Source of the DNA: Polychytrium aggregatum
Taxonomy: Eukaryota; Chytridiomycota; Chytridiomycetes; Polychytriales
NCBI RefSeq assembly: GCF_025602895.1
Contig: NW_026516208.1
Span: forward strand, 682,001-746,000
Direction: 5' to 3'
DNA length: 64,000 nt
Below, in pieces: positions 31,560 to 44,388 of this stretch. Position 1 is the stretch's first letter. The number at the start of each line of letters is the position of its first letter. The position numbers were made by a program, and so were the translations under genes. The notes beneath the pieces are model-generated. The model saw nothing but the letters and a program-made list of their open reading frames with translations. It searched no databases and was not told where the DNA came from.

Positions 31560-34500
31560 ATGCCACTCCGCTTCAGCACCAACCGCCTTTCCATGCTCGT
31601 GGCTGGGCTGCTTGTCTTGCTCGTCTTTCCATTCGCGCATGCCTTCACGGATTATCTGGTAACATTCTCCCCGGCGCTTTCACAGCGGCGGCAGCAGCAT
31701 CCGGCAGGCTCCGCGAGCACCGGCGATTTATGCTCCTTTTCCGTCGCCTGCAGCGTCTCAAGAGAGGCAGGGCTCACAGCGCTTTTGCTTCGGAGCGCAC
31801 CCAAGTCTACTGCGGCATCTGATCTGCGTGGGCAGTCACACTGGCGTGCAGGCCTTGGATGTTGTTCGCCCGTCACATATCAATGGCTGACCGAGCGACC
31901 TCACTTTCTCGACGACTTTCCCTCCCCGATTGCACCCTTCGACCCTCCAGAGTAACACCGACAACGACGTCTGCACCGGCGTCTTTGCACCTGCCGATAT
32001 CCCTGGCTATACGGCTCCATCCTATATATCCATCACCCTCACCACCGTCGCCACCCCGCTCAACGTCACCCTACTTGTGTACAACTATCTCGATGGTCCT
32101 GTTCTCAAGACGGCGAGAGGCGGTGTTTTGATCTGCGGCGAAGGCAGCACCATCTCCTCGAACCAGTGCACCGAAGCGCAACGGGGAACTTTCGTCATCA
32201 CCCACCCCGAAATCCCGCTGACATCCCCCATGATCAACCAGTTTTTCCAAGTTACCGGCGACTACTCGGCGCAGCCCCCGACCAAGGTCAAGTACTATGT
32301 CAACCAGACCGGATACTACTGTGCCGTAGCCTTCTCCGGCCACAACATGAACGCTGGCCCGGTGAACCCATGGCTTGCCGAAGTGCGGTTCGAGAATCCG
32401 TATGGCTCCCTCCCCGCGGTGGACTATCCCAAGCTCCCGGTGGGTCGAGTCCGACCAGAATATCTGTTGGTAGCTCGATGCGCTAGTGCAGAGCATTTGG
32501 AAGAGCATCTGGGCACTCGAGAAGCCAAACGGATGTGCCCAGAGGATCTACCACTTTGCTGCTGCTTGGCGCTTGGACAGCCACCCGATTCCGCACTGAC
32601 ACCGTTATGCGTGCTTGCGCCGTATGATCCTATGGTCTCGGCATCGATGCATCCGTCTCGACTGCCTTTAGTTCTTTGGTGCGCTGTCGATAGTATATTT
32701 TCTGGTTGCTGCCCTCTGGCTGTGGAAGTCGTTTTGCTATTGGCGCGATCTGCTGCCGCTGCAGCACATGATATCCGGAGTGATTATCTTCCTTATGGTC
32801 GAGATGGCGTTCAACTACGTAAGTGACACCGAGCCCCACATATATGCGTCTTATTGAGCGTCTCATCGGCTGTCACTTACACGGTCTGCATTGATCTCAA
32901 CAGGGCTATTACGAAAACTACAATATCTGGGGCAAGAGCTGTAAGTCTGCCGGCCTCCCTCAATGGGCCACATCATAGCTGCGGTCGCCAAGTATCGTCC
33001 GCATTATCCGGCATATGTATATCGATCGCTGACTCTGGCAACACACCCCTGTATATCCGATGCAACGCCGCCAGCCATCGCGCTTCTTATCATCGTCGCC
33101 GTCCTCAACGCCGGCAGAAACAGCATCTCATTCTTTATGCTCTTGATCGTCTCGCTCGGATACGGTGTCGTGAGGTATGATGGTTGTCTGTCACGCAATG
33201 TGCACCCGCCTCCCGAGTCTCAGTGACAACCGCTATCAAATCTGATGCACCTGGAGTCACGAGCGAACTAAGCCGTACGTTGTATTGCCAGACCAACCCT
33301 CGGCTCCACCATGAAGAAGTGCGTTACCCTGGCCCTGGCCCACTTTGCCTTTGGTGTCCTGTACACCGCCGGATCCATGGCCATAATCGACACAGACATC
33401 ACCGTCATCACCATCCTCATATTTGTATTGCCGCTGTCGATGGCAATGACGGTGTTTTACTTTTGGACTCTTGCGGGACTGCAGAGCACCATGCGCCACC
33501 TCGAAAGTCGGCGACAGATTGTCAAGCTCACCATGTATCGCCGTAAGCACCGGGTGTTCAGCTGTCCACGCACTGCTTGTGCAATCCATACCGCTGTCTC
33601 GATCGGTCACCCGGCTGACATTTACCCTTCTCCCGCCTTGACACCGGTACCTGCAGGGCTCTTCCGGATTCTTCTGTCCTCAGTCATTGTTCTCTTCGTT
33701 TTCTTTGTCGTAAATTCGGTATGTTGCCTCAAATGTGGACTTTATCGATCGCCACGTTTATTTGCTCACCTCCAGATTCAACGTCCGTCGCGATGTCAGC
33801 CACGAAGCTGCTTTAGGCGCAGCGCTGTGACTTTGGAGCCCTTCCTCACAGTAATTTCATTCCTTGCCGCAGTTGAGCTTTTCGGAACGCGACTCGGATG
33901 ATTGGATCGTCAAGCAGTGGCAATACCGATGGATCCTGCTCGATGGCTGGCTCAATCTGCTGTACCTCGTCGTGTTCCTCTCGATCGCTTACCTCTGGCG
34001 CCCGACCGAGAACAACCAGAGGTACGGCCTGGACGAAGTCATGCAGGACGACTACGACGACGATCTGATCGCCTCAATGGGTGGAGCCAACGGCGGGTAC
34101 AATGGCCAACAGATCAAGCTGCGGACCGTCCCGCGTGTCGGCGATCTCGAGTTCGGCCCCGACGATGATGACGACGATGACGACGACGGAGTGGGCTACG
34201 ACGTTGGGGTGCGGGAGAGCATCGACGAGGTTCTCCAGTGGGCCGAGGAAAACTTTGGACAGCCTGCCACCGAAGCCGTGACTCACGGCAACTTGGTCGC
34301 TGTCGAGGACGATGAGCACGCACACGGGTAAGCCTTTGTCTGTCTCGATGGCCTGCCCAAGCGCAGACTGTGGCTCAACCAGCCGACGACGCGGGCTTCT
34401 CTCTGTCTCGCCGGCTTGGTGCCGATTGATATATCTGAACCTGACTTGCTGCTCTCCTCGCTTCTGTTGTTGACCACATTCTACCTGGTTAATACCGCAC

Positions 34501-34592
34501 TCTCGCGTCGCCACCGTCCAACCACTGCGTGCCGAAGCAGGTCCTCGGAGATGGCCAGTCTGGTCCGTCCAGAGATCCCAAAAATGAACTAG
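31560..34592 (+). CDS. Ptm1/TMEM87-type seven-transmembrane Golgi protein (GOST family)
   Basis: Nine exons, join(31560..31658,31951..32439,32672..32818,32904..32940,33075..33174,33292..33542,33657..33718,33873..34327,34541..34592), keep phase and give 563 aa. A signal peptide (LVAGLLVLLVFPFAHA) precedes a luminal beta-rich domain of about 160 aa with paired Cys and N-glycosylation sites. Seven TM segments follow, including FFGALSIVYFLVAALWLW, MISGVIIFLMVEMAF and ILLSSVIVLFVFFVV. The motif YLWRPTENNQRYG after the last TM is characteristic. The cytosolic tail has a run of Asp at about 34159-34188. Family members act in Golgi-endosome trafficking. The last exon is inferred from a strong gtaagc donor at 34328; without it translation stops at 34331 (547 aa). 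It could also be called GPR107-like, but the WRPTxNNQR motif favours Ptm1/TMEM87. Confidence 0.9.
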
Positions 34593-35105
34593 AGCCTGCC
34601 GAAAACAACACTTGGCGCTCTGGGCAGCAAGACTGGCGATCGTTTGGCCCAAGCTATACAAGATTCGAAAGTGAAGCGGGGCACCATGTCATTCATGACA
34701 ATGGCCATTTTTCTTGATCCCAATACACACACGTCCATCCATCACAACTCTAGCAGCCCGCACACCAGTTTCGATCATCGTGTCGCCGAGCTGTGGCGTT
34801 GCAAAATTGATCCGCCACCCACTCGCGGTGAACTTCATATTCAGCGTGCGAAGAGCACCAAGAGCCACGGATGTAGATCCAAAGAGCCATGCTCAATGTA
34901 TTGCAAAGCTGACGGATGTCTTTGTTTGTGGAAGGCCTTCTGATGTTGATACTGGGCCCGGTACCTCAAAGCGATCTCTTTCTCAAGTAGCTGCGGAGAG
35001 CCAACAGCGCGCCTGTCCTGATACTCGGCGGACGCAGAGAGTTGGGCGCGGCGTTTCTGTGCTCGCTCTCAGGCCGAACTAATGCTCGCCGTGCGGAGTG
35101 GCATT
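34593..35105. other. Convergent intergenic, PTM1-like / PAAF1
   Basis: A plus-strand frame (34714-35082) is open but shows no family signature, intron support or start context. No gene was called. Confidence 0.4.
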
Positions 35106-37654
35106 TCACGACCACATGCGCAGGACGCCTTCGCGTCCGCCTGAGATCACCCGGCAGCCGGCGCTGCTGCAATTCACATCGAGGCTATACAGCGGCTCGA
35201 TATCGATGCCAGCGTACTCTTTGGCAACGTGTACTCTGACCGGGGCATCTGCAGAGTCACGACTGCATGAAGCAGATACCTCAGCGAGCGAGCCTTCCGC
35301 TGGGCGTGGTGAAACGATGGGTTTCGAAGGAACATAATTCAGGTCAGACGGATAGGTGTGCGGGTCGAACCAGAGCTTATGCAGGAACACATGAGAATAC
35401 TCTGGATGGAATCAAAGATCGCTCGCCAAATACATCGCAGCATAGTCGACGAAGACATCGACATACCCGTCGAGAACAGCAGTCGTATGGCATCGGTGGT
35501 ATGAGATGGCAAGATTCTCAGTCCAAGAACAGAGGCTTGATTACGTTGCAGCACCAAGATCGGCGTGCCCATGTTTCGCACATCGTAGGCTTCGATCCAT
35601 CCACTCGCCTGAAGGAGCCGGACCACGCCCGGTTGAATTGCGCATGTTAGAAAAGCTACGACAAAGAGCGGTAGGACCGGTCCCCGGTAGTTCGAAGGCT
35701 ATCACCGCACGCTGGTGGCCACCGACATCACTCGCATCACTACTCGTACCGATCCAGTTGCCACGATGTTGCTGTCGGCGCTGTAGTCACAGGAGCTCAG
35801 GCCAGCACCGCACGACGAGCGGACATGGCATATTTTTGATTTGCTGCCCAAGTCGTAGCCCTGGGCGGTTGATGGGACGGGTCAGTAAGACTGGATTCGG
35901 ATGTGTATACTTTACGGCCAAAGCTTACGTCGCCGAGTGTGAACTCACCACAATCGACCCGTTATCGGTTGCCATGTAAACGAGCTTGCCGATGGTTGCG
36001 ACTTCTCTCGGGTCAGCTATTGGACCATGGGGGTGCAGGTCAAGAGCATCAGCATCTGCGATCGGTAGCAGCACTCGCCTCCAAATCCGATGCCCTGGCC
36101 GTCGTCGTGGCAGCGCGGCGAGATAGATACGCAAATGGCGAGCACAGGTACCCTGCTAGCGAATCTGCGCTCGGATATACAGTTACTCTGTCAGCCGACC
36201 CGGCACTCGGTAGGAGTGACGATTGCCGCCGCGACGCTGCATACCATTCAGTCCAGCTTCACCAGACACATTTCCGCCGTCTCCGAGAGAAATCGCATTG
36301 ATCGAGTCGGCCTCCGGGGAGAGAGTCGTGATCGCAGAAGCCGAGGCACACTCCCAAAGTTTGACAGTCCCATCTCGGCTGCAGGCTGAGTCATTGCCCG
36401 GATGCATAAAGTCATTGTTAGTATTTGTGGATCAAGCGATGCAACGCAATAAACGGTAGTGACACACTTACACAGAACGTTTCGTCCGCGGTCGATTATG
36501 GCTGTGTCCAAGACTCCTATAGGCACATTGTGGTGTCAAGTTGGTGCGGATGTGTCTCGAGCAATGCTGCGGATGATCCATGACCTTACCGCCTCCATGG
36601 CCAGCCAAGGTCACTGGATTGCTTCCGTCGAGGCCCCAGATCTTGAGCCGCGAGTCCATCGAGCCGCTGAGAATAACTTTGGACGAGGGAAAGAATCGTA
36701 CCGAGCACACATCACCCACATGGCCCTCGAGATCGAGCTGTGGCAGAGAAATGGTTAGCCGGCATATCCGGGCGGGTACTATTCCCGTGGGCTGGGGTCG
36801 CCGTGCTCACCTTGTAGGTCCCATCAGAGCTATAAAGCTTCAAGACGCCGTTGCGGCCGCCAATGGCATGATAGGCTCCATCAGGCGACTCGGAAACAGA
36901 GAGAATCTGAATGTCACGTCCAGAGAGACGATCAGCCCAAGGATCAGAGTGTTGAGACAGAAGGCCACGACCCCAGAGTGCAGCTTTGTTGCCGGTACTC
37001 AACGCACAGGCTGGCCGTCGAATGGCGTGTAGACATGCTGAGGAGCCTCGATGACGGTTTCCGGACCATCAGGATGTGTTGCAGCGAAGGCTCGCTGTTG
37101 GACGCAAGTGTGGCAAGAGAGAATGAGAAGCCTTGGAGATACCAACGTTCACGATGAACGAATGCGCACCGATCCTTCTCCTGCCCGAGCGTCACCTGGC
37201 GGAGGCAGAGTCAATGCGCCAGCAAAGCCGAGTCGTACCTCGCTCACATACTTGACATGCAAAGAGTGGTCGTTCTCGAGAACAAGTCGCTGTGCGTCCT
37301 GGGGATCGGCGGAGACCCGGATCTTGGAGTGAAGCGAGCCTCCGGCTGATGGCGGAATCGAATTGGCACGAGCGAAGGCAGAATCGATTTAGATCCGACG
37401 ATTTCATCCTCGCTACGATGCATCATCCAACGGCCGACGGGGCCGCACCCTGTCTCCGACACCTCCTCCTCGTCGCAGCGAGCCGTTGCGTCACTGCTAC
37501 CTTGATCCAGTCTGTATGCCGAGAACCAAAATTGGGCAGATTTGGGAGTGCCGGCGCCAGCCGAGAGCACGTCTCGAAAGTCAGTATCAAAGTCTGGCTG
37601 GACGTTGAAATGCACAATGGGCACCGGCGCCAGGCCGGCACTGCAGGACATCAT
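35106..37654 (-). CDS. PAAF1/Rpn14-type WD40 proteasome assembly chaperone
   Basis: Many short exons encode a WD40 propeller. The N-terminus (start ATG-ATG at 37654) reads MMSCSAGLAPVPIVHFNVQPD and continues through SLHSKIRVSADPQDAQRLVL after the first intron (donor 37501/37500). The repeats then read ILSVSESPDGAYHAIGGRNGVLKLY, HVGDVCSVRFFPSSKVILSG, SRLKIWGLDGSNPVTLAGH, and TAIIDRGRNVLSCSRDGTVKLWEC. The last is nearly diagnostic for Rpn14/PAAF1. Later blades include YMATDNGSIV and IEAYDVRNMGTPILVLQRN, and the end is VISGGREGVLRMWS. The protein binds Rpt ATPases and helps assemble the 19S base. The intron chain in the 35.4-36.2 kb part was only partly resolved. Confidence 0.85.
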
Positions 37655-38334
37655 CTTGCTGTCGAGGTGTTTTGGGGAGAGGGCACAGAGCACCGACCAG
37701 GACGAGGGCCTTGGAAATGAGGCTGTACACGTGACACATGAAAGCAAAGACCAGCCAGGGTGCAAGGCCGGGAAGAGGTGCAAGGCGGGGAAGTGGTGCA
37801 AGGCGGGGAAGAGGTGCTAACCCAGCGCACCCAGAACGAAATGGGGCACCCGGGTTGATCATGATGAGCGACCAAATAACATGTTGCTCCAAAACAATGC
37901 GCGTTGGCCACATTCAGTATGTCCATGACCAGATAACCAAAGAACACAGCTGTTTCGTGATGTGGAATCGAGGCAGTTGCGGAGACCGGAAGGCAATATG
38001 CTGCCGTCACTCAGAGGCTGTCGTGGTGATCGGCTGCGTTTGCAAATGACTTTGCTATCGCAAACTACATGTTCGACTGGAACGATAGCGCCGCACATTT
38101 CTCCGAGTGTCGCTCATTTGGTGGTCGTAAACTCGGGAAAGCTTTTGGCTGTCTGCTGCATGCTCGCTTTGACCCTGGCATCGTACCATTCGCCACCCTG
38201 GGTGAAATGCCAAGCATGTGGCAAAATAAGTCCATCGAAGATGTAGTGTATGCGCCCGATCGCAGACATTCGAGGCCGTTGGGAGCCGATAGCCACCACA
38301 ACGGCCGTGGTCCTGAGAGTGAGTGTCCATGACC
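37655..38334. other. Intergenic between PAAF1 and EXO84 (both minus)
   Basis: This is the upstream region of PAAF1. It includes three 18-bp tandem units (aggtgcaaggcggggaag type) at 37758-37811. No gene is supported by the overlapping short frames. Confidence 0.5.
37758..37811 (+). repeat. 18-bp tandem repeat upstream of PAAF1
   Basis: Three nearly identical units, about 105-160 bp upstream of the PAAF1 start codon, lie in its probable promoter. Confidence 0.85.
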
Positions 38335-41300
38335 TTAGGTGCCTCTTACCTTCAGCGGAGCTGTAACGCCTGAGTTCTGGCTCACGAAGCTTCGAAGTGC
38401 CTTTTCGCAGATTTGATGGGCGCTGCTTGTGGACTTTTCCGATATAAATGGACGTGCGAGCTGGAGAAAAAAGTGCATGTCCAGTATGAACTGCTGCACG
38501 CCTCCGAATCCGAAGCGGCGTGGACCGCGGTCAGTTTCCCAACACGGCTCTGGCAAGTAAAAACATTCAAGGTACGATGTGAGGGCACCGCAGCCTATCC
38601 AATAACCAATCCTGCGAGGCCTCAGCAACCTCGAACCAGTCTCCAACAAGCCGCGATGTGCGTCTGGACATACTCTCGAGCATCAGCTCAAAGAGACCCT
38701 CGACAATGGCCTTCATGGTCTCTGACGCTTTGAAGGCTGGTGGAATGTGCTGTAGTATTTTGTGGGACTCTTCGCAGAGCTAACAGTCGATGTAGTGAGC
38801 GACCGGTCCCACGTCACCAGAGCCCGTACAACAGAAGACTACGGCGACATGGCTCTTACCTTGATCATGTCGCTGGAGGGCTTTGCTGTATCAAGAATGC
38901 CGCCTCCCTAAATCGCCAGTTTTAAAGAGAAAGTGAGCCAGACGACACCAGGCTCGGGAGCTTGAAAGCGTACTTGTCTGAGCACCCACGCTGGTGTAGT
39001 CCAAGACTTGGAACTTGAAGAACTCGCCAATGAGGCGAGCAATCATCTGCTTGATATATATTATGTTCATCTTGCGGATCACATCTGGATGTGCGGTGTA
39101 GAGTCGAATTCAGCACGACAGGCCGACAGCCCCATCCGCGTTTGCGCCTCACGCCAAGACCAACGGCATACTCTGTAGGTACTGCCGATGATTCTCGAGC
39201 TCTGGAATTGCTCGCTCAAAGCGCGCCTGAAAGGGCAGAAAGGTCAGATTAGCTTCAATCGGCTGTTGAGAGCGCTTTGGTCGGCTCGCCATATTATGGG
39301 ACATTGGCACTATTTCCGCATATCTGATCACTGCCGTAAGACTAGATAGATCCATACCGCAAGTTGGGTTGACACCCGCGGGACCAGGTCATTAACGACA
39401 AAGTCGGCATTGAACACCATGGTGTTGTACTGTTGCAGTTAGGAAAGCTCTCGTAAGCAAACAGGGCAAATCGGCGGATACAGATCCCACAGTTGTATAG
39501 AGCGCAACAGGAGCAAACTGAACCTGCGATGGTGTCCACTGGTTCTGAAAGAGCTCCAAGCTTCGGTCAAGATAGCATGAGAAGAAATCGGCCAAGGAGG
39601 TCACAATCTTGTCATAGAGCTGCGCCGGTACCACAGGCCATGGGAGGGGGGAAAAGCTCAGTAAGTATCATGGGATCAGCCATGTGAGCAGCTGCAACTT
39701 GCGCGATGTCATATGGTCCCCATGCCTACCGCAATCGACATCAAAACTCCGACATTTGAGCCAAAAGTCATGAGAATCTCGTAGAAATCACAGACGCTCT
39801 GGCTGATTGGCTTGCTTAACTCGGCTATCGGACATCGACCAGATGGATAAATGCCGTCACGCAGATATGATTAGCCTATGGTCTGTTGGACCAGCTCCTG
39901 ACCAGATACGGTTGGCTCTATGAGCGCGTCATGTTCGAAAACACAACCACACATCTGGTCGGGATAGCAAAGGGGTGTGTAGATCCATGTATGCACTGTG
40001 CAACGCACCATCTTCGAATAGCTTTGGATTCGAAACCTGTGAAAAGTTGTCTGTGTTGATGCACTCGATAATCTTGTCGCGACACAACTTGGAGTGGCGA
40101 TTGATCGCCTCCTTTACATCATCCAGGAGAAGCTGCTCGATCAAGAAGCTGAGATCCAGGCCGGCCTCGCGAAGCTGATCCCGCCCGAAACACGCGCGTG
40201 TGGCGGTTGGACAACATCGCTGTTAGTGTTGGGTCTATCGGGCTGGTTTGGGTGGGTAATGCACAAGAACCTCCCCCCCTCCTTCCTCCCAGAAACAACA
40301 GCCGGTCACTTTGTCGATCACGACTATAGGTACTCAAAATCAAATCATCCGACATACCAGCTCGCAGTTCTCCATGGTTCTGTGCAGACAGTCAGAGATC
40401 ACCGAAAACTCTTGTAACTCATAAAAGACATGTCTTCGAAAGATTTCCGAAAAGTAGATGATCTCGCCGCGCACCCATGTCATAAATCCTGGCAGAGAGA
40501 TGAGGTTATCGATCGATCCAAACAAGAACCGATGGCTTTGTGGACCTGGAGTCGTCATCGCTCTGCCACCAGCATGCTCGACAGAGTCAGATGGAGCCCG
40601 ATTTGCCCACACACATCCACATCGTGGCTCGTACCAGATGCCATCGTCGAGTCGTGGAAAGAGACCTTATACCAGTCACACGTGTTTCGAATCATCTGGA
40701 ATACCACATCGGCGAGATCCGAGACATAGGAGGCGACCTCGCCATCCATTTTGAGTAATCTGCATAGCGGATTGAGCATCAAGTACAAAACCGAGGCGTT
40801 GCATATGCATTCAGTTCGATTGCGAATACCAAGGGCTGTTCCCGCAATCGCCGCAGAAATACGCCACCTCAAGTGCGGACTGCCCCGACGAACGCCATTC
40901 GAGATGCTTACCGGATGTGGTGATGTATAGCCTTTGTCCTGGAAGTCAAAAATATATCACGGGCCTTGTGGCCCAAACGACGAGAGCAGCCGTGGTTACC
41001 GTGGCTGGTATGTATGCCTGAATACGTTGTGCGCGACGGTCCAACAGTAGCGATGATCCCTCCCACCCCCTCCCACAGTCAAACGGTACCTCTTTGCCGA
41101 AACCAAGCTTGACAAGCAGCGCAATGTTGGCCTGGCCCTGTTTCTTTGTACAAATCGGACTCGAAAGATCGCCACAGAGTGTGCTTGCGAGTCGCGAGAT
41201 ACGATCTTCGAGGTTGTATTTCATGATCTGGACTCGTGGCGTTTCGACAGAGTTGGAGACAAGGATAGACCGACCTGCGTCCGTTGATCAAAGGTTAGCT

Positions 41301-43663
41301 TGTACTGTTTGAATGCTTGGGACACCATCGACCCACCACCGTCATTGGCATCGCGCAGCGACAGCTGTTTCTCGAAAGTGGGCTGCACATACCCCTTTCC
41401 ATCAGCGCCACGGCATTATCAAACTCTCGATGGGCAATCAGGACATCGAGCTCGTCAGGCAGCTCAAACAGGAACTGTGCATCCGGCATTGATATACTAT
41501 CCTTGACGACGGCGATTTTGGTGGGAGCCGCAGCGACGGTCTCAGCGATAGCCTCGCTCTGTGCAGTCAGAAGAGGAGTGGATGACCTCAACTCCTAAAT
41601 GGTGACAGAGATGAGCAGCATCGGTGAGGATGTGGGGTCGAATGCATCATCGGAATGCGGTTGCCCAAAACTATCGCACGCTCTGCATATCGTACCTTGG
41701 TTTCTGTCGACTCCGCGAAAGGACACAAGCCATCGTGGCGGAGTCAGAATCGTCGGTTGTATCGCCAAGACCTCATGCACTCCAAAACTGGGCAGCTGTC
41801 GCCCCGTCGACATGTCGCCAGACTCGAGGCAGTCTCAGTCGGGGCTGAAATAAGCAGCGCACTACCTTTCTCGGGCTCCTTCTTGGGAACCAAAAACGCA
41901 TCCGTCACTCGTTTTATGGCAGCCAACAGACTGCGCTTGTCTTCGGGAGACTCTGCCCGATAGACGAACGTATTTGGGTGTCGCATAATCTTGAAAGCAT
42001 TCGTGATTTCTGGTGGGAAGTGTGATGGTGCCATGACGGACACATGTCTCGAGTCAGCAGCTGGCGTCGATGGCGTCATGAACCATGATCCGTTGTACTC
42101 GGAGTGGCTGGAGGGGAAGGTGCGCTCCCCTATTCGAACCACCATCTCGAGTAATCGCCTCAGGATTGCGAGTTTTCGGCCTCAAGTACGAACACTGGCC
42201 GATCACGAAGCAACAAACCTGAGTCCTTCATGTCGATAATGGCGATCTCGCTAAGCTTGAGACACTTGTCGACGGTCATCTTAGATTTGCCCGAAATGAG
42301 GCTCTTCTTCTTGGTCGTGACCAGCAGGTAGTCGCTGAGAACAAAGAAGTGGACGCATTGCTTCTTGCCGCCAATGTTGGACGGATTGACTTCCCAGTAC
42401 TGAGTCTTGGACCCGTCGCGGGCGAGATAGCGGCTGCTCGACTCGGGAATCATTTTCTTGCGGGTTCATCCAGGCCGCCAGCGAGACGAGGAGAGTGAGA
42501 CGATGGAGCAGATACGAGGCTGCGGGTGGCATGTCGGCTCAAGAGAGAACAATACATTGCCCAGCACATGGCCGATGAATGGCACAACGGACCAAACAAC
42601 GATGGCGTTCATACCTGGACGCCTTCGATAAGGTCAAAGAGCTTCTCCATCTGCATCTTTCTGAAATCCAGCATTTCCTGCGGACGCACAAACGGCATCC
42701 CTTCTTTCTTCTCCGTCGGAGACAGCTCGGTCGCAACGGGAGAGACATCCAAAGCAATCTCTGCAGAGAAGACGGAGGATGCAAACACACTTTCATCGTC
42801 AGAACGGCGGAACACGCGCTCATCCCACGGGCAGAGCAATGGTACGGATCTCAGCTGGAAGAACCAGATCATAAGAATGAGTGACTTACGCTCGACAGGC
42901 TCATCGGGTCTCAGGATCTCGTTGACGTCGCGCAGCTCGTTGAGCAATCCGCGCAAAGTAAGCATATCGCTCTCGAGCTGTAATGGCGATGCAACAGCAT
43001 TGAATCGCCCCACCCCCCAAGAAAGAGAAGCAGACGCAGCCGATCGATTTGTTAAGGATGATGCACAGACAGTCTAAAGAACCAGAGACTGAAGCTAACC
43101 AACACCAAGCACGATATCTCCTCGCCATTGTCACCGACACCAAAAGTATCAGCAACGCTCCGTGGGAACAGACACGATAGGAGTCCCTGGCCAGTCGAGT
43201 ATCGAGCAAGCGACAAAGGCTGTAGAGGAGGGGAAGTGGTAGCCGACCGAGCAAAAGGGCAGCGACACGAAAACGAGAGTATCGAATCTAGACCGGGATG
43301 TTGGGCCTGCACAAAACGATGCAGCATGGAAAGGATATTGGATATCTCCTTGGATATGGTGACGAACTCGGTGTAGTTGCGATAGACGTTTTTTTGCAGG
43401 ACAGAGGCGGCACTCTCGCGAGCGGCCTCGAGCAGAGTAAAGAAGTTCTTGATGTCATCCTCAGCATTGGTGGCCAGAATTCCGTAGACGTCTGCGAGAG
43501 GTCGAGTGTGTCAGTCGAATCTCAGAACCAAGGAGCGAGAGCATAGACAAGGCCCCTGGTCCTCGCATCCACGGCCGTTGGACCTACAAGAGTCTGAGTT
43601 GAACTCCTCGTCATCGAACTTGGTCATGTCCAAGGGAATTGGGGCAGCTTTAGATTTGGACAT
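38335..43663 (-). CDS. EXO84: Exocyst complex component EXO84
   Basis: A long intron-rich gene. The N-terminus MSKSKAAPIPLDMTKFDDEEF (ATG 43663) is followed by VYGILATNAEDDIKNFFTLL and NYTEFVTISKEISNILSMLH, the Vps51/EXO84-type helical start. A PH domain occupies about 41.8-42.5 kb (QCVHFFVLSDYLLVTTKKKS, SEIAIIDMKDSGLLLRDRP). ELPDELDVLIAHREFDNAVALMERG and LEDRISRLASTL open the C-terminal helical bundle. It continues with EIIYFSEIFRRHVFYELQEF, LLLDDVKEAINRHSKLCRDK and GVQQFILDMHFFLQL near the end, with the stop at 38335-38337. Exo84 is part of the octameric exocyst that tethers secretory vesicles to the plasma membrane. Exon borders were not all resolved. Confidence 0.9.
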
Positions 43664-44388
43664 GGCGCGGATTCTGCTCACAAGTGTTTAGATTGAACAG
43701 TCTCGGGAGCGGTCAAGGGAGGGTGTGGAGTGACGGTCGGGTTGGAAAGACAAATCAGCCCGAAGGAAACGATCCGGCCATTCGAACCGAACTGGGGCAT
43801 CCCACACATGAGGGGACCGATGATGATGATGGCGGTGACGACGATGGACTTGTGATTCGCAGCCGCATCCTGCAATCAGACTTGCTCGGTGGGACAGGAG
43901 CGGATCGACTGTCCGGCTCGGCTGTCCGGCTCGACTTTCTCAAGCAACACATGCGACAGCATCCACAGCGTTCAGTCGATCCGCTTGTCCTCGAGACGGT
44001 CGCACTCTATGGCAGAACGGAATGGCAATGAAGCAGCATTGGTCTGGCGCTTCCGCTCAGGATTGCAGTGCTGCTGCTTCGACCCGCACAACAGAGTCAC
44101 CCATCAGCGACTGTCGATAGCGACTATCGATAGCGGCATCCTCCTGCCATCCGGGTCGCATCCCTGGCGACGCAGGTTCCAGGCCGATGATGTCGCCAGT
44201 CCGGCCACGCGCGTCATTCTGCCCCAACGCCCGTCCTCCCTTCCCCCAACGGCTGCCCCAATCTGCCGCTCGCCCAAGCCGCTGTCGCCCCGTTTTCTGG
44301 CCAGCGATCTGCCTTTTCCCACATCCCGCATCCCGCACACCACACCCCCAACGCCGCAGTACGCCGTATCCCGATCCTCCTGCTCGCC
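43664..44388. other. Divergent intergenic, EXO84 / MPDU1
   Basis: About 725 bp form the shared upstream region. It becomes C-rich before the MPDU1 start. Overlapping frames of random type; no gene was seen. Confidence 0.5.

Noticed and set aside
34714-35082. Plus-strand frame of 122 codons
   Set aside because: No recognisable domain, overlaps opposite frames equally well, and lacks intron or promoter support.
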